Assembly (NCBI GenBank): GCA_963718995.1
Contig: CAVRAP010000018.1
Span: forward strand, 1-64,000
DNA from: UBA4744 sp963718995
GTDB lineage: Bacteria > Actinomycetota > Acidimicrobiia > Spongiisociales > UBA4744
DNA: 64,000 nt
Direction of reading: 5' to 3'
Position 1 is the stretch's first letter. Every line of letters starts with the position of its first letter. Of the stretch, positions 44,701 to 52,429 are shown piece after piece. The position numbers and the translations under genes were made by a program. Under the pieces are notes generated by a model that made no database searches, was not told the origin of the DNA, and worked only from the letters and a program-made list of their open reading frames with translations.

Positions 44701-45321
44701 TTAGGCGCTCGTGTCTACTGAGTCCGTCGTTGTGTTGTCGGAACCACTTCCCGGTCCCATGCCACGATGGCCGTTGTGGCCGAAGCCCCGCCTGGCCTCG
44801 AACTCTCCGTTGACCATCGACTCGATCCGGTCCGGAGCATCCGCCCGAATCTCGTCGGCTCGTTCGGTGGTCAGCTTGCCGTCCGCAACGGCCTCGTCCA
44901 GATTGGCGTTCATCTCGGTCACGAGCGCCGCGATGACGACTTCGGCCGACGAGTCGTTGGCAACGGCCACCTCGGCGATGGTTTGGCCGTCCCGGAGGGC
45001 GTCCGAGAGAGCTTCTACCTCGATGCCGATAGCTTCGGCGGCGGTTTCTAGGTGGAACCCACCGGCACCCCGGTGTCCGCGAAACGCTCCGGCCCGTTCT
45101 TGCAAGGCTGTGGCGATCTGGGCGGATTGGTCCTCGGTGATGACCCCGTCGGTCACCAGGTCGGCCAGGATGTCTTCGATCGTTGCGCGGCCCGTCGCTT
45201 CCTGGTCCTCAGATGTGACCTCCTGGGCGGAGGCAACGTTGGGCGACTGGACGACCAGTGCGGCGGAGAATCCGCCCAGCACAATCGCCGCGGCTGCTAT
45301 TGCTGCGATGGTTTTTCGCAT
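44701..45321 (-). CDS. Secreted helical-repeat protein, shorter paralog
   Basis: 206 residues with signal MRKTIAAIAAAAIVLGGFSA and a cleavage site after ASA. It holds one helical unit like those at 43080: AAEAIGIEVEALSDALRDGQ, AEVVIAALV, and AVADGKLTTERADEIRADAP, ending VNGE, plus the leading DGVITEDQ segment. The tail is Gly/His-rich and ends in DTSA, like the paralog's TDTSA. The shared ends and units point to duplication. It has its own direct-repeat operator and terminator. Confidence 0.8.
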   Translation of the reverse strand: MRKTIAAIAAAAIVLGGFSAALVVQSPNVASAQEVTSEDQEATGRATIEDILADLVTDGVITEDQSAQIATALQERAGAFRGHRGAGGFHLETAAEAIGIEVEALSDALRDGQTIAEVAVANDSSAEVVIAALVTEMNANLDEAVADGKLTTERADEIRADAPDRIESMVNGEFEARRGFGHNGHRGMGPGSGSDNTTTDSVDTSA

Positions 45322-45382
45322 GTAATGCTCCTTTCGTGTTCCATCACTGGAGTCACTTTCGCCCCCGGCTTTAAGCCGGTTG

Positions 45383-45410
45383 TGAACGCAGATGCAGAAT
45401 CACGTGAGAA
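45383..45410 (-). promoter_or_regulatory. Direct-repeat operator of the shorter paralog
   Basis: Minus strand TTCTCA (45410-45405), TTCTGC (45399-45394) and CGTTCA (45388-45383), exact 11-bp spacing, ending 61 bases before the 45321 start. The weakest of the five arrays. The hairpin CCGGCTT-t-AAGCCGG (45365-45379) adjoins it. Confidence 0.5.
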
Positions 45411-45466
45411 CCGGAAACGGTGGAATGCGTCTGGGCTTGCCCGATGCCCCGAGTAACGTCGTGTGT

Positions 45467-45871
45467 ATGGATGGACTCAACTCTCGAGCCGAACAGCGAC
45501 TGGGTGACGAACTGATCATCTGGCTCACGACGGTCACGCCGGCCGGCCTACCGCAAACCTCGCCCGTGTGGTTCTTGTGGGATGGGGCTGAATTCCTCAT
45601 CTACAGCCTGCCCGGCACTGCCCGGACCCGGAACATCGAAGCCAACCCACGTGTGTCGCTGAACCTCGACGGTGACGGCCAGGGCGGCGCGGTGGTGACC
45701 ATCGAAGGCCGGGCGCGTCTCGATCTGCACGCTCCGGCTTCTACCGACGTTCCTGATTATGCGGCGAAATACCGCGAGAAGATTGCATCGCACGGATGGA
45801 CGCCGGCGAGCTTCGCAGCCGACTACCCGCTTCCCATCCGGATCACACCCACCAGAGCTAGATCGTGGTGA
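45467..45871 (+). CDS. PPOX-class (split-barrel) F420- or FMN-binding protein
   Basis: 134 residues: IIWLTTVTPAGLPQTSPVWFL, FLIYSLPGTARTRNIEANP and VSLNLDGDGQGGAVVTIEGR are the flavin/F420-binding split-barrel signatures, close to the mycobacterial Rv3369-type family. A TPASFAADYPLPIRITPTRA C-terminus is typical. Likely an F420-dependent reductase; the substrate is unknown. Confidence 0.88.
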   Translation: MDGLNSRAEQRLGDELIIWLTTVTPAGLPQTSPVWFLWDGAEFLIYSLPGTARTRNIEANPRVSLNLDGDGQGGAVVTIEGRARLDLHAPASTDVPDYAAKYREKIASHGWTPASFAADYPLPIRITPTRARSW

Positions 45872-45980
45872 CAGTCGACGGGCGGTAGCGACTCCGGCGA
45901 TCGGCCGGTTGACGACCGCGACACATCACCAAACCCCAAAAGGTCACGGTCGGTAGGCTCTTCGTGATGGAAGGCGCCGC

Positions 45981-46835
45981 ATGCAACGCCGATTGACCTC
46001 CGCTCCCAAGTGGGCGGCGGCGGTGCTGGGTCTTGCCGTCCTGGTCTTGGTGGCTCTGGCCGCATTGGGGGCTCGGGGGTTGCCGGGTAGCGAGACACGG
46101 CCCCCTCCCTTCCCGATCGATTTCGATCTGCTGGCCGTAGCCCGGATCCTGCTTGGTTTTATGGCGGCGTTTGGTGCCTTGTTGTTGATCCTGCTCCTGC
46201 TACCAGGTGGACCGCCCATCGAGCTTCCGGAGCGCAAGAAGTCGTCGCCGATGAAGTTGCTGGCCGGCATTGTCCTGCTGTTCGCGATCATGCTGCTCCT
46301 GCAGCCCTTGTTCAACCGGACGGAGGAGGAACTTCTGCCGCCTGAAACCGGAGATGCTGCTGCCTCCAGTGAAATTCCCGGCCCCCAGCCACCGGGATCT
46401 CGTTGGGGATTGGTCATCCTTGGCGGCGCGATCCTGTTGGTGGTGTTCGGGGTTGCCGCCGCAACCCGCCCGGTTCCTGAGGAGCCGGAACCCGCGGTCG
46501 CCGATACTCCCTCGTTGCTAACGGGCCTTATCGACTCGGTGCTCGCCGAACTCGAGAGGTCGACAGACCCGCGCAAGGTGGTGATCGGTGCCTATGCCCG
46601 GATGGAACGTGCGTTTACTGTGGCCGGGTTGCCGCGCCGTCGCAGCGAGGCCCCGCTCGAGTACCTTGCTCGATCGTTGCGGCAGCTCAACGTCAGCCGA
46701 TCGGTGGTTGGTCGACTCACCTACCTGTTCGAGGTAGCACGCTTCAGTGACCACGAGATTCACCCCGACCTGGCAGTGGAAGCAGTTGCAGCGTTGCGCG
46801 ACATCCGGGACGAATTGAGCGGGGCAGTCCGATGA
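45981..46835 (+). CDS. DUF4129 domain membrane protein
   Basis: 284 residues: three membrane helices (AAAVLGLAVLVLVALAALGA; LLGFMAAFGALLLILLLLPG; LLAGIVLLFAIMLLLQPLF) plus a fourth (LVILGGAILLVVFGVAAAT), then a cytoplasmic C-terminal DUF4129 unit (DPRKVVIGAYARMERAFTVA, PLEYLARSL). First of a five-gene MoxR/DUF58 cluster. GGAAGG precedes the ATG. Confidence 0.85.
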   Translation: MQRRLTSAPKWAAAVLGLAVLVLVALAALGARGLPGSETRPPPFPIDFDLLAVARILLGFMAAFGALLLILLLLPGGPPIELPERKKSSPMKLLAGIVLLFAIMLLLQPLFNRTEEELLPPETGDAAASSEIPGPQPPGSRWGLVILGGAILLVVFGVAAATRPVPEEPEPAVADTPSLLTGLIDSVLAELERSTDPRKVVIGAYARMERAFTVAGLPRRRSEAPLEYLARSLRQLNVSRSVVGRLTYLFEVARFSDHEIHPDLAVEAVAALRDIRDELSGAVR

Positions 46836-47335
46836 GATCGGTGGTCGCAACGACGGCACTCGTGGCTGCCCTCGTGGCCGTACTGCTGCTGTGGTTCGAC
46901 GGACCGGTGGAATTCACGGGTTATCAGGTGTTGTTGCTCGTTCTGGCGGCGGCAACCATGCGCAGGCTTCGACCTCCGGAGGCCGAAGAGGAAGTCGAGA
47001 CACCATTCCTCATGAGGATCAAACCACCAGGACGTTCCCACCACTCGGTTCCGCCGCAGCTCGAGAAGATCGAACGGTTGGTGGCTTTCGGCGGATCCAC
47101 CGCCTTTGATGCCGAGTGGCGCTTGCTTCCGTTCCTGAGGGGTATCGCCGCCGAACAGCTCGCAACTCGCCACGGTGTCGAGCTGGAAAAACGTCCCGAT
47201 CTGGCCGGTCGTTTGTTGGGAGTCCCCGGTTGGGAGTTGTTGAACCCGGACCGGCCCCTTCCGGCCGACCGCATGGCACCCGGTCTCGACATGGACGCCC
47301 TCGAAGCTGCCGTGTCGGCAATTGAAGGGCTCTAG
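46832..47335 (+). CDS. Hypothetical membrane protein of the MoxR cluster
   Basis: 167 residues: two N-terminal helices (VVATTALVAALVAVLLLWF; YQVLLLVLAAATM) and a soluble C-terminus with RLLPFLRGIAAEQLATRHGV. I do not recognise the family. ATGA overlap with the DUF4129 gene and a 15-base gap to moxR support one operon. Confidence 0.7.
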   Translation: MRSVVATTALVAALVAVLLLWFDGPVEFTGYQVLLLVLAAATMRRLRPPEAEEEVETPFLMRIKPPGRSHHSVPPQLEKIERLVAFGGSTAFDAEWRLLPFLRGIAAEQLATRHGVELEKRPDLAGRLLGVPGWELLNPDRPLPADRMAPGLDMDALEAAVSAIEGL

Positions 47336-47350
47336 TTCGTGGGGAGATCA

Positions 47351-48310
47351 ATGAATATCGAGAAAGTGGCGGTCCTCGGCCAGCAGCTCCTCGACGAGGT
47401 GGAGCGAGCCGTCATCGGCAAGCGGGACGTGCTGGAGCTCATGCTGATGGCGCTGCTGGCGGACGGCCACGTCCTCATTGAGGACTACCCAGGTCTGGCG
47501 AAAACGTTGATGGCCCGATCGTTTGCACAAGTCACGGACCTGCAGTTCAGCCGGGTTCAATTCACCCCGGATCTGATGCCGATGGACGTAACGGGATCTC
47601 CCGTGCTCGATCCGGCTACCTCCTCTCTGTCCTTTCGTCCTGGACCGATCTTCAGCAACTTGCTCCTGGCGGACGAGGTAAACCGGGCGCCTGCCAAGAC
47701 CCAGGCGGCACTGCTGGAGGCCATGCAGGAGCGGCAGGTGACCATCGATGGAACCACCCACCGGTTGGATCGTCCTTTCCTGGTGGTAGCCACTCAGAAT
47801 CCCATCGAATACGAGGGCACCTATCCGCTGCCGGAGGCGCAGCTCGATCGGTTCATCGTCCGGATCGGGGTGGGATACCCCGCTCCTGACGACGAGTGGA
47901 TGGTTCTGGCGCGAAGGTTGGAACGTCGCATCGACGAGGTTGACCTCAACGTGATTGTCGACGGCACGACCCTGCGGTCAATGCAGGCTGCCGTCGAGGA
48001 TGTACATGTCTCGGAATCGGTGGGCCGCTATATCGTCGACCTGGTGGGTGCCACCCGGCATCGCAACCGGGTGTTGGTCGGAGCCAGTCCTCGAGGGTCG
48101 TTGGCCGTGATGAAGGTGGCTCGCGCCAGGGCGACGTTGCGGGGTCGTGACTTCGTGACTCCAGACGATGTCAAAGCCGTTGCCGTGCCTGCGTTGGCCC
48201 ACCGGTTGATCTTGCGCCCGGAACTCTGGGTGCAGGACATTCAGGGTGAAGACATCGTGCGTGAGTGCCTGGATCTGGTGCCAACGCCTCCTGCGGTACC
48301 GGAGGGCTGA
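47351..48310 (+). CDS. MoxR family AAA+ ATPase
   Basis: 319 residues: degenerate Walker A VLIEDYPGLAKTLMAR, Walker B LLLADEVNRAPAKTQAALL, sensor 1 VVATQNPIEYEGTYPLPEAQ, and arginine finger in LDRFIV. MoxR ATPases act as chaperones for assembling or activating partners, typically with DUF58 and VWA proteins as here. GGGGAG lies just upstream of ATG 47351. Confidence 0.94.
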   Translation: MNIEKVAVLGQQLLDEVERAVIGKRDVLELMLMALLADGHVLIEDYPGLAKTLMARSFAQVTDLQFSRVQFTPDLMPMDVTGSPVLDPATSSLSFRPGPIFSNLLLADEVNRAPAKTQAALLEAMQERQVTIDGTTHRLDRPFLVVATQNPIEYEGTYPLPEAQLDRFIVRIGVGYPAPDDEWMVLARRLERRIDEVDLNVIVDGTTLRSMQAAVEDVHVSESVGRYIVDLVGATRHRNRVLVGASPRGSLAVMKVARARATLRGRDFVTPDDVKAVAVPALAHRLILRPELWVQDIQGEDIVRECLDLVPTPPAVPEG

Positions 48311-48329
48311 TGGTCCTTCTGGAGCAGGA

Positions 48330-49640
48330 GTGACCCGGTCTGTCACACCCAGGCTGCGCACGTTTGCGGTAATTGCCGTCCTCGGACTGGTTGGCGGGTT
48401 GGCAGCGGGGCGCCCGGAGCTGGCGGCGGTGGCAGCCCCTTTTGTGGTCTTGCTTGGCGTCGGCTTGATGGCCTCCCATGATCTCGAAGTGCATACCGCC
48501 GTGCGTCTGGACCGAGACCGGGTGGTGGAAGGCGAGGAGATCGTCATGGTGATCTCTTCAGGCACAGAACCCCGGGTGTCCCGGCTGGACTTCGAAATCG
48601 ACGTGCCGAACGGGGTCGTGATCTTGGAAGCTTCGAGTGAGAGTGGTCGGCGCCTAGAGGTGGTTGAACGAATGGTGGTTGGATTCAGGCCGGGCGGAGC
48701 TGTTCCCAACGGTCTAACCCTTCGCTTGCTGTGTAAGCGGTGGGGTGCTCATCAGATCTCGGATATTCGGATCCGGAGTCGCGATGCCTGGGGCCTCTTC
48801 ACGTATTACTACGAACTTCAGCTCGACCTGGGGTTCAAAGTCTTTCCGGAGACGGCCACCCTTCGGCGACTTCTGCAACCCGCCGAAACCAGGCTTGGTT
48901 TTGGCGATCTTGTCTCCCGCCACAAGGGAGACGGCATGGAGTTTGCGGATCTGCGCCCTCTCGGGCACGGAGACGATCCCCGGCAGATCAACTGGCGGGT
49001 CACCGCCCGGGGTCATGGGGTTTGGGTGAATGATCGGCATCCGGAGCGAAACAGCGACGTGGTGCTTCTCGTAGACACCCTGTCCGAGCCGCGCCGCGGT
49101 GTTGAGGTAACGCTCGATCTGGCCGTGCGAGCGGCGGCCGGGTTGGCGGCCGGCCATCTCCGGCGCAACGACCGAGTAGGCCTCATCTCTTTCGGCGAGC
49201 CGCTCCGCTGGTTGCAGCCCGGGATGGGCGATGTTCAGCGCTATCGGATCCTCGACACGCTCATGGAGAGTCGCTCCAGGAGACAGATGTTATGGCGAGG
49301 GGTCAACGCCGTACCCCGGCGGGCTCTGCCGGCCAAGGCACTCATCATCGGATTGAGTCCGCTCCTCGACGAACGAGCGATCAACGCGTTTGCCGATCTG
49401 CGCGGTCGGGGATTCGATCTCGCCGTCATTGAAATACCCGCAGAGCCGTTCGTGGACCAGCCGGCCAGCCCGGCGGAAGAGCTGGCTCGTCGCATCTGGA
49501 AACTGCAACGTGCAGCTACTCGCGACCGATTCCTGCGGCACGGGATAGCGGTGGTGCGTTGGAACCCAGAAGAACCCTTTCAACGCCCGATGGCGGAGGT
49601 GGAAGCATTTCGACGAAACGCGATGCGCGCGCTGGTCTGA
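48330..49640 (+). CDS. DUF58 domain protein
   Basis: 436 residues: two N-terminal helices (LRTFAVIAVLGLVGGLAAG; LAAVAAPFVVLLGVGLMAS), then the DUF58 hallmark FADLRPLGHGDDPRQINWRV and a VWA-like C-terminal domain with DVVLLVDTLSEP. DUF58 proteins are the usual MoxR partners. The GTG at 48330 has GGAGCAGGA upstream. Confidence 0.9.
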   Translation: MTRSVTPRLRTFAVIAVLGLVGGLAAGRPELAAVAAPFVVLLGVGLMASHDLEVHTAVRLDRDRVVEGEEIVMVISSGTEPRVSRLDFEIDVPNGVVILEASSESGRRLEVVERMVVGFRPGGAVPNGLTLRLLCKRWGAHQISDIRIRSRDAWGLFTYYYELQLDLGFKVFPETATLRRLLQPAETRLGFGDLVSRHKGDGMEFADLRPLGHGDDPRQINWRVTARGHGVWVNDRHPERNSDVVLLVDTLSEPRRGVEVTLDLAVRAAAGLAAGHLRRNDRVGLISFGEPLRWLQPGMGDVQRYRILDTLMESRSRRQMLWRGVNAVPRRALPAKALIIGLSPLLDERAINAFADLRGRGFDLAVIEIPAEPFVDQPASPAEELARRIWKLQRAATRDRFLRHGIAVVRWNPEEPFQRPMAEVEAFRRNAMRALV

Positions 49641-50137
49641 TCCTGTCTGTGGTGGCGGTTGGTCTGGCGACGGGGTTGGCGCTCTACCCCCGGGCCGAGC
49701 TGGAGCCGATCAGCCGGCTGGTTCAGAGTATCGGGCTGGTGGGCGCCATCTTCATGATCTCGGCAATGGTGACCGGTGCCCCCTGGGTTGTCGGGTGGGC
49801 GACCGCGACGTTGGTGACCGGATACGGGTTGTCGCTCGTGGCCCGTCCGGCCGTTGATCCCTTGGCACCGGTTTATGCCGCAGCGCTGTTTCTCATGGTT
49901 GAAGCGGCCTATGCGGCGTTGGAGCGCCGGGCCCGTATGGCCGGATTGTCCGGCCGGGCCCTCCGAGAGGGCGGGAGGATGATGGTCTTTGGTCTGGGCG
50001 CCTTCGCTATTGCTGCCCTCGTCCTCACGCTCGCATCTGTGCCGGTGGCTTACGGCCTCCTGATGCAGGTATCCGGCGTTGCGGCAGCAGCCGCGGTGCT
50101 CGCCACGCTCGTCCTGTTGATCCGCCAGCGCGCCTAG
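49559..50137 (+). CDS. Hypothetical membrane protein, last gene of the MoxR cluster
   Basis: Five to six hydrophobic helices (LILSVVAVGLATGLALYP; GLVGAIFMISAMVTGAPWVV; VYAAALFLMVEAAYAALE) and nothing else recognisable. The start is uncertain. TTG 49559 has no ribosome site and lies inside the DUF58 gene; GGAGGT (49595-49600) stands 6 bases before an ATT codon (49607); GTG 49649 would trim the first helix. It overlaps DUF58, so translation is probably coupled. Confidence 0.65.
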   Translation: MEPRRTLSTPDGGGGSISTKRDARAGLILSVVAVGLATGLALYPRAELEPISRLVQSIGLVGAIFMISAMVTGAPWVVGWATATLVTGYGLSLVARPAVDPLAPVYAAALFLMVEAAYAALERRARMAGLSGRALREGGRMMVFGLGAFAIAALVLTLASVPVAYGLLMQVSGVAAAAAVLATLVLLIRQRA

Positions 50138-50236
50138 CTGTTGCTTTTCAAACCACGCCGTCCGCATCCGGGCGAAGCTGGGAGGTGGCGGCACAAAGGC
50201 CGGACGAGCGCCTCACCACCAAACCAGGAGAAGGAG

Positions 50237-50965
50237 TCAGCCTTCCGTTGGCTCAGCGACATTGCTGAGCTTGGTCCGATCCTTCACCACGATATGGCGG
50301 TATCCGGTTTCTACAGCTCCGTTGTGGCGCAGTTCCGAGAGAGCTTCGTTGACGGTCTGGCGGCTGGCTCCGAGCAACGTGGCGATGGCCGTCTGTGAAA
50401 GGTGAACTCCGCCTTTGCCGTCTGCTTCGTCGAGCAGCAGTTCTGCTACTTGTTCCTTGACGGTCTTGCTCATCAGGCGCAACACGCGCCTCTGCGTGGC
50501 TTCGAGCTGGCTGAGACCGGCCACGAGCCACCTGAGGGTGATGACCGGATGGTCGATCAACACCGGCAGGAGCTTGTCGCGGTCGAAACGGAATGCGCTC
50601 ACCGGTCCAATGGCTCGCGCCGACGAGATGTACGGTTCGCCACGGAACATGGCTATGTCGCCCAGCACATTGCCCTCACCGGCCCGGGCGACCACGCGCC
50701 GGGATCCGTTCATCGTTCGGTAGAGCTCGACTTCGCCCTTCTCGATGACATAGGCGTGAGTGGCTTCGTCCCCTTCCCGAAAGAGGTGGGTCCCCTGGTA
50801 CTTATCGATGAAGCTTCCGGTGTGCGAGAGGGCCGCCATGTCGGCGGGACTCAGGGGGAGATAGTCGGTCCTACCAAATGTCCTGGCCAGCCATGTGAAG
50901 TGCTGTTGGTCGGTGGTCGTCAGAGTGATCCTTCCATGCCCCATCTCAACCCCGAGCCCCGTCAT
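50237..50965 (-). CDS. Crp/Fnr family transcriptional regulator
   Basis: 242 residues: cyclic-nucleotide-binding-like barrel (FREGDEATHAYVIEKGEVEL, NVLGDIAMFRGEPYISSARA), dimer helix, and winged helix LSQTAIATLLGASRQTVNEALSE. The recognition helix SRQTVNEALS parallels Crp SRETVGRILK but has Gln for the key Glu, so a site other than TGTGA is expected. Matching TGTCG-N6-CGACA sites lie upstream. There are no Fnr-type N-terminal cysteines. The start is 50965 or 50944; a longer frame to 51160 crosses the operators and is rejected. Confidence 0.9.
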   Translation of the reverse strand: MTGLGVEMGHGRITLTTTDQQHFTWLARTFGRTDYLPLSPADMAALSHTGSFIDKYQGTHLFREGDEATHAYVIEKGEVELYRTMNGSRRVVARAGEGNVLGDIAMFRGEPYISSARAIGPVSAFRFDRDKLLPVLIDHPVITLRWLVAGLSQLEATQRRVLRLMSKTVKEQVAELLLDEADGKGGVHLSQTAIATLLGASRQTVNEALSELRHNGAVETGYRHIVVKDRTKLSNVAEPTEG

Positions 50966-50989
50966 CCTGTTCCGGCTGCGGTCGAAGAA

Positions 50990-51061
50990 AGTCGGATATC
51001 CGACAGTTCGGATTGTCGTACGAACGACAAGCTCTCCTGAGACATTGTCGGGAAGTGGACA
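50990..51061. promoter_or_regulatory. Three Crp-type sites between divergent regulator and thioredoxin genes
   Basis: AGTCG-GATATC-CGACA (50990-51005), TGTCG-TACGAA-CGACA (51014-51029) and TGTCG-GGAAGT-GGACA (51046-51061). All share the 5-6-5 spacing of Crp sites. The second extends to a perfect TTGTCGT-acga-ACGACAA. A separate palindrome GACATTC-gt-GAATGTC is at 51058-51073. Confidence 0.65.
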
Positions 51062-51068
51062 TTCGTGA

Positions 51069-51659
51069 ATGTCGCAAAGGTTGGAGCCGTTGACCTGGAA
51101 GACCAAGGAGATACGCATATCTAGACAAACAACTGCCCGGCCATCTCGCCGGGTGATCATCGGGGTATTCGTCGCGATGTTGGCAGTGGTTGCGGCGCTG
51201 GCCGTGGCGCTCCCGGGCTCCGATCGGCCGGTCTCTGCCGGTCCAAGCGCCGACCCTGCTCCAACCGCGACCTTTGCTCTCTTCGATGGCTCGTCGGCAA
51301 CGCTGGCCGACTATCGCGGCAAACCCTTGGTATTGAATTTCTGGGCAGCCTGGTGTCCGGCTTGTGTTGCGGAGATGCCGTCATTCCAGGAGGTCCACGA
51401 GAGTCTCGGCGGCGAGGTCATCTTTCTCGGTCTCGACGTGCAGGACACGCGCTCGGCTGCAGACGCCTTGATAGAACGAAGTGGCGTCACGTACCTGCTC
51501 GGCGAAGATCCCGACGGGGCGATTCTGTCCTCCTTCGACGGGATTGCGATGCCGACCACCATCTTCATTGATGCTGAGGGGAATGTGGTTGGGCGGCACA
51601 GCGGCACCATCTTCGAAGAAGACCTCCGCCGGTTGATCGGTGAGTTGTTCGGCGTATGA
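51069..51659 (+). CDS. TlpA/ResA-like membrane-anchored thioredoxin
   Basis: Membrane helix (VIIGVFVAMLAVVAALAVAL), then a thioredoxin fold with active site NFWAAWCPACVAEMPSF (WCPAC) and cis-Pro in GIAMPTTIFIDAEG. Such proteins reduce apocytochrome or extracytoplasmic disulfides using electrons from CcdA, and a ccdA-like gene lies 3 kb away. The start is unclear: ATG 51069 has no ribosome site and sits in a palindrome; AAGGAG (51105-51110) stands before an ATA codon (51117); GTG 51153 starts the helix directly. Confidence 0.87.
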   Translation: MSQRLEPLTWKTKEIRISRQTTARPSRRVIIGVFVAMLAVVAALAVALPGSDRPVSAGPSADPAPTATFALFDGSSATLADYRGKPLVLNFWAAWCPACVAEMPSFQEVHESLGGEVIFLGLDVQDTRSAADALIERSGVTYLLGEDPDGAILSSFDGIAMPTTIFIDAEGNVVGRHSGTIFEEDLRRLIGELFGV

Positions 51660-51899
51660 CGGCGACCGGGAGGTGCCGGCGGAACTCTGGTCATGGCAAT
51701 GGGCGTCCCCGATCCTGGCCTTCGGGCCGTTGGCCGGAGTTGTGGCGATGCGACGGTTCGGTCGTTCAGTATCGGGCGGGTCTTGTCGTGTGATGTCCGG
51801 CTGAGGCAAGCAGCCTTTGGGCAGATATGGGGTCGGCTCATCACAAACGGGTATCACCAGCCAACTAATCGCGACACTCGTGGAGGGCTGAGCATGCCC

Positions 51900-52373
51900 T
51901 CAGGCGGCGGCCATGCGCTCGCTCTCTCTTTGGAGGCCTTTCGTCAAACCGCCGATTCCTTTGCGTAATTGCGTGTCGGTAGAGCGCCGGAATAGACGTC
52001 CGAGCAGGTTAGGCGTGTAGCTGTAGTGAAGGGTCAACATCGTGCCGTCGGCGTGCGGGGCCATGTTGAAATCCGCCACAGCACTCGAAATCGGCAGCTT
52101 GAACGTCTCATAGAGATGTACCGTCAGGCGCTCATGTGGCTGATGTCGTTCGATGCGCTCGTGGACGCCGCCGAACGGAGCGAAGTCGCAGCGGCGGGTC
52201 GACCCTTCGCCCACCGGGCCTTCCGAGGTCAGCTGGGATTCGGTGACTCCGGGGCTCCATCTCTGGATGTCGCCGAAGTCGTGGAGGACCTCCCAGACTG
52301 TTTCAACGGGGGCGTTGATCTCGCGTGTGATCGTGAATTCTGACAATGAAGCATCCCTTGTCCTCTGTGTCAT
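51900..52373 (-). CDS. SRPBCC (polyketide cyclase/START-like) protein
   Basis: 157 residues: FTITREINAPVETVWEVLHD at the N-terminus, WSPGVTESQLTSEG, HERIERHQPHERLTVHLYE and a long C-terminal helix, the usual helix-grip fold that binds a hydrophobic ligand. No catalytic assignment is possible. The 240 bases between it and the thioredoxin gene (51660-51899) show no gene. Confidence 0.87.
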   Translation of the reverse strand: MTQRTRDASLSEFTITREINAPVETVWEVLHDFGDIQRWSPGVTESQLTSEGPVGEGSTRRCDFAPFGGVHERIERHQPHERLTVHLYETFKLPISSAVADFNMAPHADGTMLTLHYSYTPNLLGRLFRRSTDTQLRKGIGGLTKGLQRESERMAAA

Positions 52374-52429
52374 GGGTAACGCAACTCGTTGGACGGGGAT
52401 TCCAGTCCGCTGGTTTGATGTCTGGTTGT

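Noticed and set aside
48895..48906. Further palindrome copy (GGTTTTGGCG)
   Set aside because: It lies inside the DUF58 gene with no matching inverted arm nearby.
50966..51160. Longer open frame for the Crp/Fnr gene
   Set aside because: It reads through three operator-like sites and overlaps the divergent thioredoxin gene; Crp proteins are normally about 230-240 residues.
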